From assembly GCF_003002815.1 (NCBI RefSeq), contig NZ_PVTF01000010.1:346032-410031 (forward strand): DNA of 64,000 nucleotides, written 5' to 3'. The translations under genes and the position numbers were made by a program. Of this stretch, positions 50,282 to 58,604 are shown one piece after another (the first letter of the stretch is position 1; each line of letters opens with the position of its first letter). Origin of the DNA: Umezawaea tangerina (GTDB lineage Bacteria; Actinomycetota; Actinomycetes; Mycobacteriales; Pseudonocardiaceae). The notes under the pieces were generated by a model. That model worked only from the letters and a program-made list of their open reading frames with translations, had not been told where the DNA came from and did not search any database.

Positions 50282-51294
50282 ATCCACGTCGGCACGCCCT
50301 TGAGCCGCGGCATGAGGTGCATGTCGCGGATGTCGTGGTGGCGCAGCACCCACGCCAGGAACCGCTCGAGGCCGAGGCCGAAGCCCGCGCTGCGCAGCGG
50401 TGCCAGCTCCTTCATCCGCAGGTACCACTCGTAGTCCGCGGGGTCCACGTCGTGCCCGACGATCGCCCGCTCGGTGTCGGCGCGGGTCGTGTGCCGCTCA
50501 CCGCAGCCCGCCACCTCGCCCAGGCCGAGGAGCAGGTCGGCGCACAGGGCCGTGCCGTCGCCGCCGCCCGCCTGGTAGAACGGCACCGCGTTCTCGGGCA
50601 TCCGGGTGAGCCACACGACGCCGCCGAACCGCTCGATCAGCTGGAGCTCGCCCGCCCTGGTGATGGTCCGCACGCCGGAGCCGCGGTCCTCCACGTGCTC
50701 CGGGTCCACCAGCGCGCACGCCTCGTCGAAGGTCACCTCGGGGAACCGGGTGCGGCCCGCGAGGTCGACCACGTGGTCCAGGCCGCCCGCGACGTCGGCG
50801 ATGTCGTCCGCGACCGGGGAGTCGAGCAGCCGCGAGCACAGCGCGGTGACGTAGCCCTCGACCAGGCGCATGACGTCGTCCAGGCCGCCCGCGATCTCGG
50901 CCTCGGAGTGGAAGAACTGGTTGAGGTGGCTGCTGTCGGGGTCCTCGCCGCGGAACGTCGGCATGATGTAGTACGCGCCCGGCAGCCCCATGCGCAGCAT
51001 GAACTCCAGCTGGAACTGCATGGAGTCGGCCAGGTAGGTCGGGTCGCCGAACAGGTCGATCCGCACGGGCAGGCTGTCGCTGCCCAGGCCCATGGGGCTG
51101 GAGACGGAGTTGACGGTGATCGGCATCAGCACCGGGGAGATGTCGCGGGCCCGGTAGAAGTCCCCGCTGGCGTGGACCAGCTCGGCGTTGATCCGGGTGA
51201 TGAGCCGGAACCAGGGGCTGTCCAGCGTGGCCTCGAGGTCGTTCACGACGCGAGCCGTGGCGGCGAACGGGAGCGGGTCTGTGGTGGTGCTCAT
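50278..51294 (-). CDS. class II AsnRS/AspRS-like enzyme lacking the anticodon domain
   Basis: A 338-residue protein with only the class II synthetase catalytic core. Motif 2 is FRGEDPDSSHLNQFFHSEAEIAG and motif 3 is GFGLGLERFLAWVL, both of the AspRS/AsnRS subclass. The OB-fold anticodon-binding domain (about 100 residues) is missing, so it cannot be an ordinary tRNA ligase. Known relatives of this form are archaeal-type asparagine synthetase A and paralogues that form aminoacyl-adenylates for other purposes. It may activate aspartate or asparagine for attachment to the product, or be part of self-tolerance. It follows the Mrp gene after 43 bp and is coupled to the MccF-like gene. Confidence 0.82.
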   Translation of the reverse strand: MSTTTDPLPFAATARVVNDLEATLDSPWFRLITRINAELVHASGDFYRARDISPVLMPITVNSVSSPMGLGSDSLPVRIDLFGDPTYLADSMQFQLEFMLRMGLPGAYYIMPTFRGEDPDSSHLNQFFHSEAEIAGGLDDVMRLVEGYVTALCSRLLDSPVADDIADVAGGLDHVVDLAGRTRFPEVTFDEACALVDPEHVEDRGSGVRTITRAGELQLIERFGGVVWLTRMPENAVPFYQAGGGDGTALCADLLLGLGEVAGCGERHTTRADTERAIVGHDVDPADYEWYLRMKELAPLRSAGFGLGLERFLAWVLRHHDIRDMHLMPRLKGVPTWM

Positions 51295-51337
51295 GACAAC
51301 ACTGCCTTCCTGGGGACGGGGGGTGGGTGCGGCGCGC

Positions 51338-52123
51338 TCAGGGCACGGGGTGCAGGGAGTCGTCCAGCGCGTCCAGCAGCGACGCGAACGCCGCTCCTGC
51401 CGCGGAGCTGTCGCCACCGGCGTGCTGCGCGAATGGGGTGCCCTGCTCGGCTCCGGCCGCCACCGCGGGCAGCAGCGGCAGCTCGACCAGGCGCGTGCCC
51501 GCGCCGCCGGTCTCGGCCAGCAGGGCGCCGACCAGACCGGAGTCGGGGAACGGTTCGGTGCGCGCGCCGCAGCACGGGCACGGGAAGTAGGCCATGTTCT
51601 CGACCACGGCGGGGATGGCGACGCCGAGCCGGGTGAGCATCGCGACGCAGCGGCGCGTGTCCTCCAGCGCCATCCTCTGCGGTGTGGTCACGACGACGGC
51701 CGCCGAGATGTCCAGCAGCCCGGCCAGCGCCATGTGGATCTCGCTGGTGCCGGGCGGGGTGTCGACGACCAGGGTCTCGACGTCCCCCCAGTCCACGTCG
51801 CGCACCATCTGGCGGAGCGCGCCGCGCAGCACCGGGCCCTTCCAGGCCAGTGCGCGGGAGGCGTCGGCGAGCAGCCCGGTGGACATGAGCCGCACGCCCT
51901 CGCGCACCACCGGTCGGATGCGCCCGTCCCGGACGGTGGGCCGTTCCCGGACCCCGAACAGCACGGGCAGGCTCGGCCCGTGCAGGTCCGCGTCGAGCAG
52001 CCCGGTGCGGGTGCCGCGGGCGGCCAGCGCGGTGGCGAGGTTGGCCGCCACGGTGGACTTGCCCACGCCGCCCTTGCCGCCGCACACCATGACGACCCGG
52101 ACTCCGGGGAGCAGCGCGCTCAT
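51338..52123 (-). CDS. Mrp/NBP35-type P-loop ATPase (Fe-S carrier family)
   Basis: A 261-residue MinD-like ATPase. It has the deviant Walker A GGKGGVGKSTVAANLA, the VVDTPPGTSE Walker B region, and AYFPCPCCGART with the CxxC pair that binds a bridging Fe-S cluster in Mrp/ApbC proteins. It may deliver Fe-S clusters to an enzyme of the pathway, though no radical-SAM protein is visible in this window. Its ATG overlaps the stop of the APH-type kinase gene, within a strictly coupled operon. Confidence 0.87.
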   Translation of the reverse strand: MSALLPGVRVVMVCGGKGGVGKSTVAANLATALAARGTRTGLLDADLHGPSLPVLFGVRERPTVRDGRIRPVVREGVRLMSTGLLADASRALAWKGPVLRGALRQMVRDVDWGDVETLVVDTPPGTSEIHMALAGLLDISAAVVVTTPQRMALEDTRRCVAMLTRLGVAIPAVVENMAYFPCPCCGARTEPFPDSGLVGALLAETGGAGTRLVELPLLPAVAAGAEQGTPFAQHAGGDSSAAGAAFASLLDALDDSLHPVP

Positions 52124-53163
52124 CGCCCCACCCCGATCCGGAGGTCCTCGGTGAGCACGGAGAAGGTCCGCACGCAGGTGTCCAGGTACGCGGGGGAGGT
52201 GTCGAAGTCGTGGCGCAGCAGGCCGAGGCAGGTCAGCTCGATCCAGACCGCCCCCAGCGCGAACGGCAGGCACTCCCGCTCGACAGGGGTGAGCGGCAGG
52301 ACCTCCTCGTAGGCGTCGAGGAACCTCCGCACGGCGGCCCGGTCGACCTCCACGGGCTGCACGGCCGCGAAGGTGGTGGAGTCCTCGGCGTAGCCCAGGA
52401 CGCAGAACGTCAGCAGCGCCTCCGCGACGTCGTGCAGCCGCGACTGGACGTCGCAGTTGTCGAAGTCCACCACCGCGGCGACCCGGCGGTCCGCGGTGAA
52501 CAGCAGGTTCCACGGGTTGAAGTCGCCGTGCACCGCCGTGGTGGGCAGCGCGCCGAACCCGGCGTCGAGGGCCCGCCGCCGCACCGACGCGAGGAGCTCC
52601 TCGAAGACCGCCGTCGTGTCGGCGGTGTCCGGGAGGACCTTGTCCAGCAACGCGATGTGGTCGGCGGCCAGCGTGAACACGTCCTCGCCGAGGGCCTGCT
52701 CCGCGCTCACCCCGGCGGCGTGCAGCCGGGCGAGCACCCGTGCGGCGGACCGGTCCTGGTCCGGGTCCGCCCGGTAGCGCAGCCCGTCGACGTGCTCGAA
52801 GAGGACGAAGGACTCGTCGGAGAAGGAGGTCCACAGGTCGCCGTCGCGGGTGGGCACCAGGCGGGCGACCGGCACACCGGCCTTTCGCAGTCCCTCCTGG
52901 ATGCCGGTGGACGCGGCGATCTGCCGCGGTTCGTCGCAGTACCAGGGGACCTGCTTGAGGAAGTACCGCTTGTCACCCGCCTCCAGCACGGCCTTCTTGC
53001 TGGTGTCCGAGCGGACGTCCAGCAGGGTGCAGCGGTCGCCGTCGAGGAGGATCGGCAGGAAGCAGTCGGCGTCGGGCAGGCCGTACCGGTCGACGACGAT
53101 CCCCAGCACCCGGTCGTCGAGGTTGAGGAAGTCCTTGGACACCGGCTTCTCACGCACGGGCAT
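52120..53163 (-). CDS. APH-family small-molecule kinase
   Basis: A 347-residue kinase-fold protein with intact catalytic residues: AVHGDFNPWNLLF (about 213-225) and VVDFDNCDVQSRLHDVAEALL. The N-lobe has KRYFLKQVPW with the ATP-binding Lys. It resembles homoserine-kinase/choline-kinase-like members more than antibiotic kinases, but the substrate is open. The gene begins inside the 3' end of the Nudix gene (14-bp overlap). It may pair with the degenerate APH protein four genes downstream. Confidence 0.85.
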   Translation of the reverse strand: MPVREKPVSKDFLNLDDRVLGIVVDRYGLPDADCFLPILLDGDRCTLLDVRSDTSKKAVLEAGDKRYFLKQVPWYCDEPRQIAASTGIQEGLRKAGVPVARLVPTRDGDLWTSFSDESFVLFEHVDGLRYRADPDQDRSAARVLARLHAAGVSAEQALGEDVFTLAADHIALLDKVLPDTADTTAVFEELLASVRRRALDAGFGALPTTAVHGDFNPWNLLFTADRRVAAVVDFDNCDVQSRLHDVAEALLTFCVLGYAEDSTTFAAVQPVEVDRAAVRRFLDAYEEVLPLTPVERECLPFALGAVWIELTCLGLLRHDFDTSPAYLDTCVRTFSVLTEDLRIGVGR

Positions 53164-53650
53164 GGACCGCTCCTTCCGGTGCGACGGGTGCCTCCCGGCT
53201 CCCGGACGTGACCAGCCGTCGGATCCGCTCGGCCTCGGCCACGTACTGCTTCGTCCACTCGGGAGCGTCGGAGGCCGCGACCTCCGCGGCCGTGAGCCAG
53301 GTGGTGCCCGCGACCTCGCACTCGTCCTGGACGACCGGCTCGGTGTCCGGGGCGGGCGCGCAGAACACGACGTTGACCACGCTGGTGCCGTCGGCGAGGG
53401 TGAAGTGCGCGCTGGTCACGTAGTGCGGGGTGCCGCCCGGTTCCAGGCCGACCTCCTCGGCGGTCTCGCGGCGCAGCGCGTTCTCCAGGACGGCGCCCGG
53501 AGCCTCGTCGTGCTCGACCTTGCCGCCGACCAGGGCCAGCTGTCCCGCGGAGTGGCGCTCCCCGCCGCCGCGGCGGATCAGCAGCCACCGCTCGCCGCGC
53601 CACAGCGCGACCTCGACGTTGCAGATGTGCAGCGGGTCCGCCGTGCTCAT
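53150..53650 (-). CDS. Nudix hydrolase
   Basis: A 166-residue protein with a complete Nudix box running from GGKVEHDEAPGAV to LRRETAEEVGLE, matching Gx5Ex7REUxEExGU. Nudix enzymes cut nucleoside diphosphates linked to another moiety; some remove phosphoryl groups from oxidised or modified nucleotides. In this cluster it may trim a nucleotide-linked intermediate or sanitise a nucleotide precursor. It overlaps genes on both sides (4 bp with the methyltransferase, 14 bp with the kinase). Confidence 0.88.
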   Translation of the reverse strand: MSTADPLHICNVEVALWRGERWLLIRRGGGERHSAGQLALVGGKVEHDEAPGAVLENALRRETAEEVGLEPGGTPHYVTSAHFTLADGTSVVNVVFCAPAPDTEPVVQDECEVAGTTWLTAAEVAASDAPEWTKQYVAEAERIRRLVTSGSREAPVAPEGAVHARA

Positions 53651-54483
53651 GCGGGGTTCCGGCGTCCGGCGACGAAGATGTTGTTGCCGCGCGCGGCGAG
53701 GTCGGGCTCCAGCGCGAGCTGCTTCTCGATCGCCAGGACGTCCGCGAAGATCGCCGGGTCGCCCAGCAGGTCGACCACGGCGGGGCTGGACCCGTCCAGC
53801 TGCGTCTCCTGGCGCGAGGGGTAGACCGCGCTCGGGAAGCCGGTGAGCAGGTCGACCCGGCAGCCCGCCGCCGCGTAGAGCTCGGTGATCTCGTCCGGGC
53901 TGAACAGCCGCAGCGGCGGCATGTCGTCGGTGAACGTGGACACGCCGGTGGTGGCCGCCTCGCGCGCGGCCTCCAGCCTGCCGATCGCCAGGTTGAAGTA
54001 GACCGCGTGGTAGCGGTTGGGGGCCAGCGTCACCAGGGTGCCGGTGTCGGTGAGCAGGTCGGCCAGCGAGGCGATGACGGCGCCGGGGTCGGGCACGAAC
54101 CCGATGACGTTGTGGAAGTTCCAGATGACGTCGAACCTGCGGTCGCGGACCTGCGCGGGGAGGTCGCCGAGGTCGCCCTGGACCAGGTCGAGGCGGTCGG
54201 CCCGGTCGCCCGTCCGCTTGGTCTCGGCGACCGCGAGCATGTCGGGGGACAGGTCGACCAGGACGCCGCGGGAGCGCGGGTAGGCGTCCAGCACGCGCTG
54301 GGTCCAGCGGCCGGTGCCGCCGCCCGCGTCCAGGAACGTGAAGTCCGGCGGGAGGCGGTCGAGGCAGGTCGTGGTGAGGGTGTCCCACAGCAGCTCGTCC
54401 GACAGCCGCCAGTAGACCTGCTGGTCCACCTCGTCGTACCGGTCTGCCTTCTTGTGGAAGTAGGAAATGATTTCGGTGGACAA
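53647..54483 (-). CDS. SAM-dependent methyltransferase, first gene of minus-strand operon
   Basis: About 278 residues with a class I methyltransferase core: FLDAGGGTGRWTQRVLDAYP (motif I, about 50-70), VDLSPDMLAVAE, LVQGDLGDLP and NFHNVIGFVPDP. The tail FRLFSPDEITELYAAAG-type segment is common in small-molecule O/N-methyltransferases. TTG 54483 is preferred because the GTG at 54522 would lie at or before the predicted transcription start. Its AdoMet may come from the archaeal-type synthetase at 40.5 kb. It is divergent from the 22-residue peptide gene. Confidence 0.85.
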   Translation of the reverse strand: MSTEIISYFHKKADRYDEVDQQVYWRLSDELLWDTLTTTCLDRLPPDFTFLDAGGGTGRWTQRVLDAYPRSRGVLVDLSPDMLAVAETKRTGDRADRLDLVQGDLGDLPAQVRDRRFDVIWNFHNVIGFVPDPGAVIASLADLLTDTGTLVTLAPNRYHAVYFNLAIGRLEAAREAATTGVSTFTDDMPPLRLFSPDEITELYAAAGCRVDLLTGFPSAVYPSRQETQLDGSSPAVVDLLGDPAIFADVLAIEKQLALEPDLAARGNNIFVAGRRNPA

Positions 54484-54523
54484 GGGGAGCCCCGATCTCT
54501 GGGTGGATGGGTTCGACGACACA

Positions 54524-54552
54524 ATCGTGACTGTAGTCAAGTCGCTAGTCAA
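54524..54552 (-). promoter_or_regulatory. promoter of the methyltransferase operon
   Basis: On the minus strand TTGACT (54547-54552) and CACGAT (54524-54529) are 17 bp apart. The palindrome TGACTGTAGTCA (54528-54539) overlaps the spacer and -10 box. The AGTCAC preceding the -10 is shared with the XRE-TPR promoter. Confidence 0.6.
54528..54539. promoter_or_regulatory. operator palindrome 1 (TGACTGTAGTCA)
   Basis: Two TGACT half sites face each other with a 2-bp centre. An equivalent palindrome with another centre lies 66 bp away (54594-54605). One covers each promoter of the divergent operons, so both are probably bound by the same regulator, most likely the XRE-TPR protein. Confidence 0.6.
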
Positions 54553-54592
54553 GGCAAGTCGCTCAATCTGTAAAACTCTATGACTCAGGATC

Positions 54593-54621
54593 TTGACTAG
54601 AGTCATGAACGTGGTTAGCTT
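54593..54621 (+). promoter_or_regulatory. promoter of the peptide/M16/ABC operon with operator palindrome 2
   Basis: TTGACT (54593-54598) and TAGCTT (54616-54621) are 17 bp apart, about 80 bp before the peptide ribosome binding site. The palindrome TGACTAGAGTCA (54594-54605) overlaps the -35 box, a position suited to repression or peptide-controlled activation. Confidence 0.65.
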
Positions 54622-54713
54622 GGTGACATCGAGAGCGGCGCCGGACCGGGAGCACCACCCCGGAGGCGGGCTTCTCGATCCCCACCTCTCCTCATCGCGA
54701 AAGGAGGCCAGCC

Positions 54714-54782
54714 ATGACCCGCAACCACTCGACCGGACTTCGTCCGCGCATCAACAAGCTCGTCGTGAAGAAGGCTGCCTAA
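54714..54782 (+). CDS. 22-residue putative precursor peptide
   Basis: ATG 54714 follows AAAGGAGG at 6-7 bp, the best ribosome binding site of the region. The peptide begins MTRNHSTG, continues with LRPRINK and ends LVVKKAA; it is basic, has no Cys, and Ser, Thr and Asn sit in the first 14 residues. It is the first gene downstream of the divergent promoter and is followed 90 bp later by an M16 protease gene, an acetyltransferase, a phosphatase, a nucleotidyltransferase and an ABC exporter. This context strongly suggests a ribosomal precursor peptide or a secreted signal. No known RiPP class matches. Confidence 0.68.
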   Translation: MTRNHSTGLRPRINKLVVKKAA

Positions 54783-54872
54783 GTGCGGCCGGACCGGGTT
54801 GCGCGCCGGACACGGGTCCGCCGCGCAACCCGGTCAACGCACCGGTCACGACAACGTGGAGAGGTGATTTCC

Positions 54873-56078
54873 TTGGACCGCACACCGGGAAGGGGTGCGA
54901 CGACTGCCGACGCGTTCCTCGCGGAGCACCGCCCGTGGCTGCGGACCACCACGTTGTGCGTGGCGCTCGGCAGGGGAAGCCGGGACGACCTGCCCGGCAA
55001 GGCGGGCGCGGCGCACCTGTTCGAGCACCTGGTCATGTCGGCGCGCGGCGGCGGGGCAGCGCTCACGGACCTCGTGGAGGAACGCGGCGGCACGGCCAAC
55101 GCCAGTTCCGGCAACGAGCTGACCCTGTACTACGCCCGCGTCGACAACGACGACGCGCCGCGGATCGCCGCGGCGCTCTGGGACGCCGTCGAGCACCCGC
55201 TGGTCACCGAGGCCGACCTCGCCCGCGAGAAGAGCGTCGTCGTCCAGGAGATAGCCACCGCACGGGCCGACGCCAGCGACGTGGTGCAGGACGCCTTCCT
55301 CGCCGACCTGTTCGGCGGCCACCCCCTGGGCCTGCCCGTGGCGGGCGACCTCGACGACATCGGGCGCTTCGGCCTGGCGGACGCGGAGGCCGAGCGGGCC
55401 GCCGGTCTGCCGAGGCACCGCGTGATCATGGTCGGCGGCGCCGAACCGGACCGCGTCCGCGACGCGCTCCCCGACAGCGCCCTGGTCTGCGCGGGCGCAC
55501 CGCGCACCCCGAGCCCACCGGCACCCCTTTCCACCGCCCCCGACGGCACGCGGTGGCCGCAGGACGAGGACTTCGCCTGGGTCGTCGTGGGCGGTCGGGC
55601 GGTCCCCGCGCAGCACCCGGACCAGGCCGCGTACGCCGTGCTCGGCACCCTGCTCGGCGCCAGCCCCGCGTCCTCGCTCTACCGCGAGCTGCGCGACGTC
55701 GCCGGGCTCGCGTACACCTTCCAGGCCTGGTCGTCGCACTACTCCGACGCCGGTGCCTGGCGCGTGCTGATGGGCGTCGAGACCGGCAACGCCCCGAAGG
55801 CCGTCGGCATCGTGGAGGGCCTGCTGCACCGGATCGCGACCAGCGGTCCGACGGCCGCCGAGCACGACATCGCCGTGCGGCAGTCCGCGGGGCAGTGCCA
55901 GCGCGACGCCGAGGACCCCTGGCAGCTGGCCGTCGACATCGCCGTGCGCGGCGACGTCGGAGCCCACCCGTGGTCCCCGGAGGCCGAGCGGGACGCGCTG
56001 CGGCGCGTCACGCCCGACCAGGTGCGGGCCGCCGCGGCGCACGTCGCCGACTCGCTGACGGTGACGGTGCGGGCGTGA
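54873..56078 (+). CDS. M16 family zinc peptidase
   Basis: A 401-residue single-subunit M16 protein. The inverted zinc motif HxxEH is HLFEH at residues 48-52 and the third ligand is Glu126 in SVVVQEIATA; both are intact, so it should be active. The C-half contains LYRELRDVAGLAYTFQAW, the substrate-side R/Y segment of the second M16 lobe. Small M16 peptidases of this size accompany several ribosomal peptide pathways (for example PqqF-like partners) and cut the precursor. TTG 54873 is used with GAGAGGTGA upstream; a GTG lies inside that sequence. It probably processes the 22-residue peptide. Confidence 0.87.
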   Translation: MDRTPGRGATTADAFLAEHRPWLRTTTLCVALGRGSRDDLPGKAGAAHLFEHLVMSARGGGAALTDLVEERGGTANASSGNELTLYYARVDNDDAPRIAAALWDAVEHPLVTEADLAREKSVVVQEIATARADASDVVQDAFLADLFGGHPLGLPVAGDLDDIGRFGLADAEAERAAGLPRHRVIMVGGAEPDRVRDALPDSALVCAGAPRTPSPPAPLSTAPDGTRWPQDEDFAWVVVGGRAVPAQHPDQAAYAVLGTLLGASPASSLYRELRDVAGLAYTFQAWSSHYSDAGAWRVLMGVETGNAPKAVGIVEGLLHRIATSGPTAAEHDIAVRQSAGQCQRDAEDPWQLAVDIAVRGDVGAHPWSPEAERDALRRVTPDQVRAAAAHVADSLTVTVRA

Positions 56079-56908
56079 ACACCAGCCGGGAGTACCTCAC
56101 CGCCGCGGCGGAAGCGGGCCTGCTGCACCGCACGGACCGGTTCGTCGTCGTCGCCGACCTGGCCCAGGACCCGTTGACCGGGCGCAAGCAGTGCCTGGTG
56201 GAGCACGTCGCCAGGGCGGGGCACGACGACCCGACCGAACCCGATCCGGCGCCCGACCCCGTCGCCCTGCTCGACCTCCTGCGCGAACGCCTGCCCGATT
56301 GCCAGGAGGCGCTGGTGCGCAGCGTCGCCCCGCTCGGGCCGCCGTTCGTCCCCCACGTGACCTACCTGGTGCGCCCGCCGGAGCCGCGGTCGGCCGCCGA
56401 CCCGCCCGCTCCCGGCGGGCCGGACGGCTCCCCGCTGGTCAGGGCCGAGGAGCCCGGCGACCGGGACGCGGTCGCCGACATGATCGACGAGGCCTTCGAC
56501 CGCGCCACCCGCCAGCACGGCCACCGGCCCGACCCGGCCGCCGTCACCGCCGCCGTCGCCTCGGTCCTGGACGACCCCGCGCGCGTCACCTACGTCGCCG
56601 AACGCGACTCCCGCGTCGTCGGGCACGTCACGCTGCTGACCGGCGCCACCGACGACCCCACCGGCGCGGAGTACGTCGAGCTGCTGGACGTCCTGGTCCG
56701 CCCCCAGGACGACCGCGAGGCCTCGCGGCGGCTGGTGGCCGCGGCCGTGGCCCACGCCGGACGGCTCGGCATGACGCTGATCGGGAACGTCGTGCACGTC
56801 GCCGACGCCCCGGAGCACGCCGAGCGGACGCTGGCGGTGCTGCGGCGCACCGGCTGGCAGGTCGCCCACCACTACTCGTGGGCGGACTTCCGGGAAGCGG
56901 GTGGCTGA
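56075..56908 (+). CDS. GNAT-domain protein with N-terminal extension
   Basis: About 277 residues. The first 120 form an unassigned domain (YLTAAAEAGLLHRTDRFVVVADLAQDP ... FVPHVTYLVRP). The rest is a GNAT fold: VRAEEPGDRDAVADMIDEAFDRA, VTYVAERDSRVVGHVTLL and ELLDVLVRPQDDREASRRLVAAAV, the acetyl-CoA-binding region, though the usual Q/RxxGxG loop is altered (RPQDDREASR). It could N-acylate the peptide. GTG 56075 overlaps the M16 stop codon (GTGA). Confidence 0.76.
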   Translation: MNTSREYLTAAAEAGLLHRTDRFVVVADLAQDPLTGRKQCLVEHVARAGHDDPTEPDPAPDPVALLDLLRERLPDCQEALVRSVAPLGPPFVPHVTYLVRPPEPRSAADPPAPGGPDGSPLVRAEEPGDRDAVADMIDEAFDRATRQHGHRPDPAAVTAAVASVLDDPARVTYVAERDSRVVGHVTLLTGATDDPTGAEYVELLDVLVRPQDDREASRRLVAAAVAHAGRLGMTLIGNVVHVADAPEHAERTLAVLRRTGWQVAHHYSWADFREAGG

Positions 56909-56909
56909 C

Positions 56910-57539
56910 ATGCGCACCGAGATCTGCCTCGTGCGCCACGCGGCCTACGACGCGACCGACCGCGGCCGGTCGGCCGACGGCCGCTGGGACCCGCCGCTGT
57001 CGGAGGAGGGGCGGCAGCAGGCCGACGCGCTGGCCGCCCGGCTCTCCGCCTTCGGCTGGGACCGCCTGCGCAGCTCGCACCTGCTCCGGGCGAGCGCCAC
57101 CGCCGAGCGGATCGGCGCCGCCTGCGGCCTGCTCCCCGAGCAGGACCCCGTCTGGGCCGAGTACTTCAAAGGCCCCCTGGAGGGGGTCGACTCCTCCGAC
57201 GAGGAGTACGCGCGCCACTGGCGCGACGGCGACTGGCGGGAGTGGCCGGGCGGCGAGGTCCGCGGCGACTTCCGCGACCGGGTCCTCCGGGCGCTGCACG
57301 AGTGCCCGGAAGGTTCCCGGACGCTGGTGGTCACCCACGGCGGCGTCGTCAACGAAGTGCTCCGCGCCCTGCTGGGCGGCCCCGCGCGCACGCTCTTCCG
57401 CGTCGACCTCACCGGCGTGACCCGGATCGGCCTCCACCAGGGGCACGCCGTGGTCGCCGCGGTGAACGACGTGTGGCACCTCGAGGACTCCCTGGCGATG
57501 CCCCTCACCGACTTCTCGTCGAAAGGCCTGGTCCGATGA
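56910..57539 (+). CDS. histidine phosphatase superfamily protein
   Basis: About 209 residues; phosphoglycerate-mutase-like fold with ICLVRHAAYD carrying the phospho-His in RH, LRSSHLLRASATAERIG, and VVTHGGVVNEVLRALLGG with the second His. It removes phosphate from small molecules or peptides. ATG 56910 is chosen; an in-frame GTG at 56901 overlapping the previous gene is also possible. Its stop overlaps the ATG of the next gene (ATGA). Within a cluster rich in kinases it may reset or complete a phosphorylation step. Confidence 0.87.
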   Translation: MRTEICLVRHAAYDATDRGRSADGRWDPPLSEEGRQQADALAARLSAFGWDRLRSSHLLRASATAERIGAACGLLPEQDPVWAEYFKGPLEGVDSSDEEYARHWRDGDWREWPGGEVRGDFRDRVLRALHECPEGSRTLVVTHGGVVNEVLRALLGGPARTLFRVDLTGVTRIGLHQGHAVVAAVNDVWHLEDSLAMPLTDFSSKGLVR

Positions 57540-58603
57540 TCGGTCTCGAACACCTCTACGCGGCGGCGGACCTCGACCCCGACGAGCCGGTCCGCAGGCT
57601 GGCCCGCGTCCTGGGCCAGCAGATGACGCCCCTCGTGCTCAGCGCCGCCGTCGCGCAGGGGCAGGCCGCGGGCCCGCACACCGCGATGCTGCTGGACCGC
57701 CAGCGGCAACGCGTCCGCCTGTACGAGGAGGTGCTGGCGGTCGTCCGCGCCGTCGCGGACCCCGTCGTGCTCAAGGGGCCGGTCCTGGCCGGGCTCTACC
57801 CCCCGGACCTGGTGAGGCCGGTCAGGGACCTCGACCTCGTGGTCGAGACGGAGGAGGAGCTCTGGGCGGCCGCCCGGAGCCTGGTGGACGCCTACGGGGC
57901 CACCCCGTCGGTCTTCACGCTGATCCGGCACGAGGGCGTCGACCACTGCCTGGTCGGCCTGGACTGGCCGTCCGACGACCCGCTCTGCGACTCCGACTTC
58001 GAGGTGGAGATCGGCACCTTCGCCTACGCGGGCGACCAGGCGGGCATCCCCCTGCGCGTCGGGTTCCCGTCGTCGGCGCCGTTGGCGCAGCTGTTCGCCG
58101 TCGCCGAGGAGCGCTGCCAGGGGCCGTTCAGCGTCAAGCACGCGCTGGACTGCGCGGTCCTGCTGGCCGCCCACCCCGACCTGGTGACCGGGCCGGAGGC
58201 GGAGGACTCGATCCGCGCCTTCCACCTGGCCCCCGAGATCCGCGAGCTCGTCGCGTTCGGCACCCGGATGTTCGGCGGCACCGTCCCCGAGCGCCTCGAC
58301 GCCCTGGCCGACGAGGAGCAGGCCCGCCGCCGCGACGAGGGGGCCGTGGACGGCCCGAGCCGGTCGGGCGGTCGCTGGGCGAGCGCCGACAACGTCCGGT
58401 TCGGAGTGCTGCTCAACGGTTTCACCCGTGCCGAGGAGCGCCACCGGGCGGGCGGGCCCGTCCCCGGCGGGGAGCTCGTGCACACGCCCGTCGGCGACTA
58501 CCTGATGCTGGACGGGGTCGAGGTGGACGCGGTCGACGTGGAGGCCGCCCGTGAGGTGAGCGCGGACCGGTGGGCCGCGGCGACCCCGACTCCGGTGGGC
58601 TGA
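57536..58603 (+). CDS. NTP_transf_5-like nucleotidyltransferase
   Basis: A 355-residue protein. VVLKGPVLAGLYPPDLVRPVRDLDLVVETEEEL (about 78-110) is the hallmark of the uncharacterised nucleotidyltransferase family (PF14907), with the DxD pair in RDLDLVV. Members occur beside HprK-like kinases in lasso-peptide and exopolysaccharide loci. They are presumed to transfer a nucleotidyl group to an alcohol or phosphate. Coupled to the phosphatase gene by an ATGA overlap and followed 1 bp later by the ABC ATPase gene. Confidence 0.82.
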   Translation: MIGLEHLYAAADLDPDEPVRRLARVLGQQMTPLVLSAAVAQGQAAGPHTAMLLDRQRQRVRLYEEVLAVVRAVADPVVLKGPVLAGLYPPDLVRPVRDLDLVVETEEELWAAARSLVDAYGATPSVFTLIRHEGVDHCLVGLDWPSDDPLCDSDFEVEIGTFAYAGDQAGIPLRVGFPSSAPLAQLFAVAEERCQGPFSVKHALDCAVLLAAHPDLVTGPEAEDSIRAFHLAPEIRELVAFGTRMFGGTVPERLDALADEEQARRRDEGAVDGPSRSGGRWASADNVRFGVLLNGFTRAEERHRAGGPVPGGELVHTPVGDYLMLDGVEVDAVDVEAAREVSADRWAAATPTPVG

Positions 58604-58604
58604 G

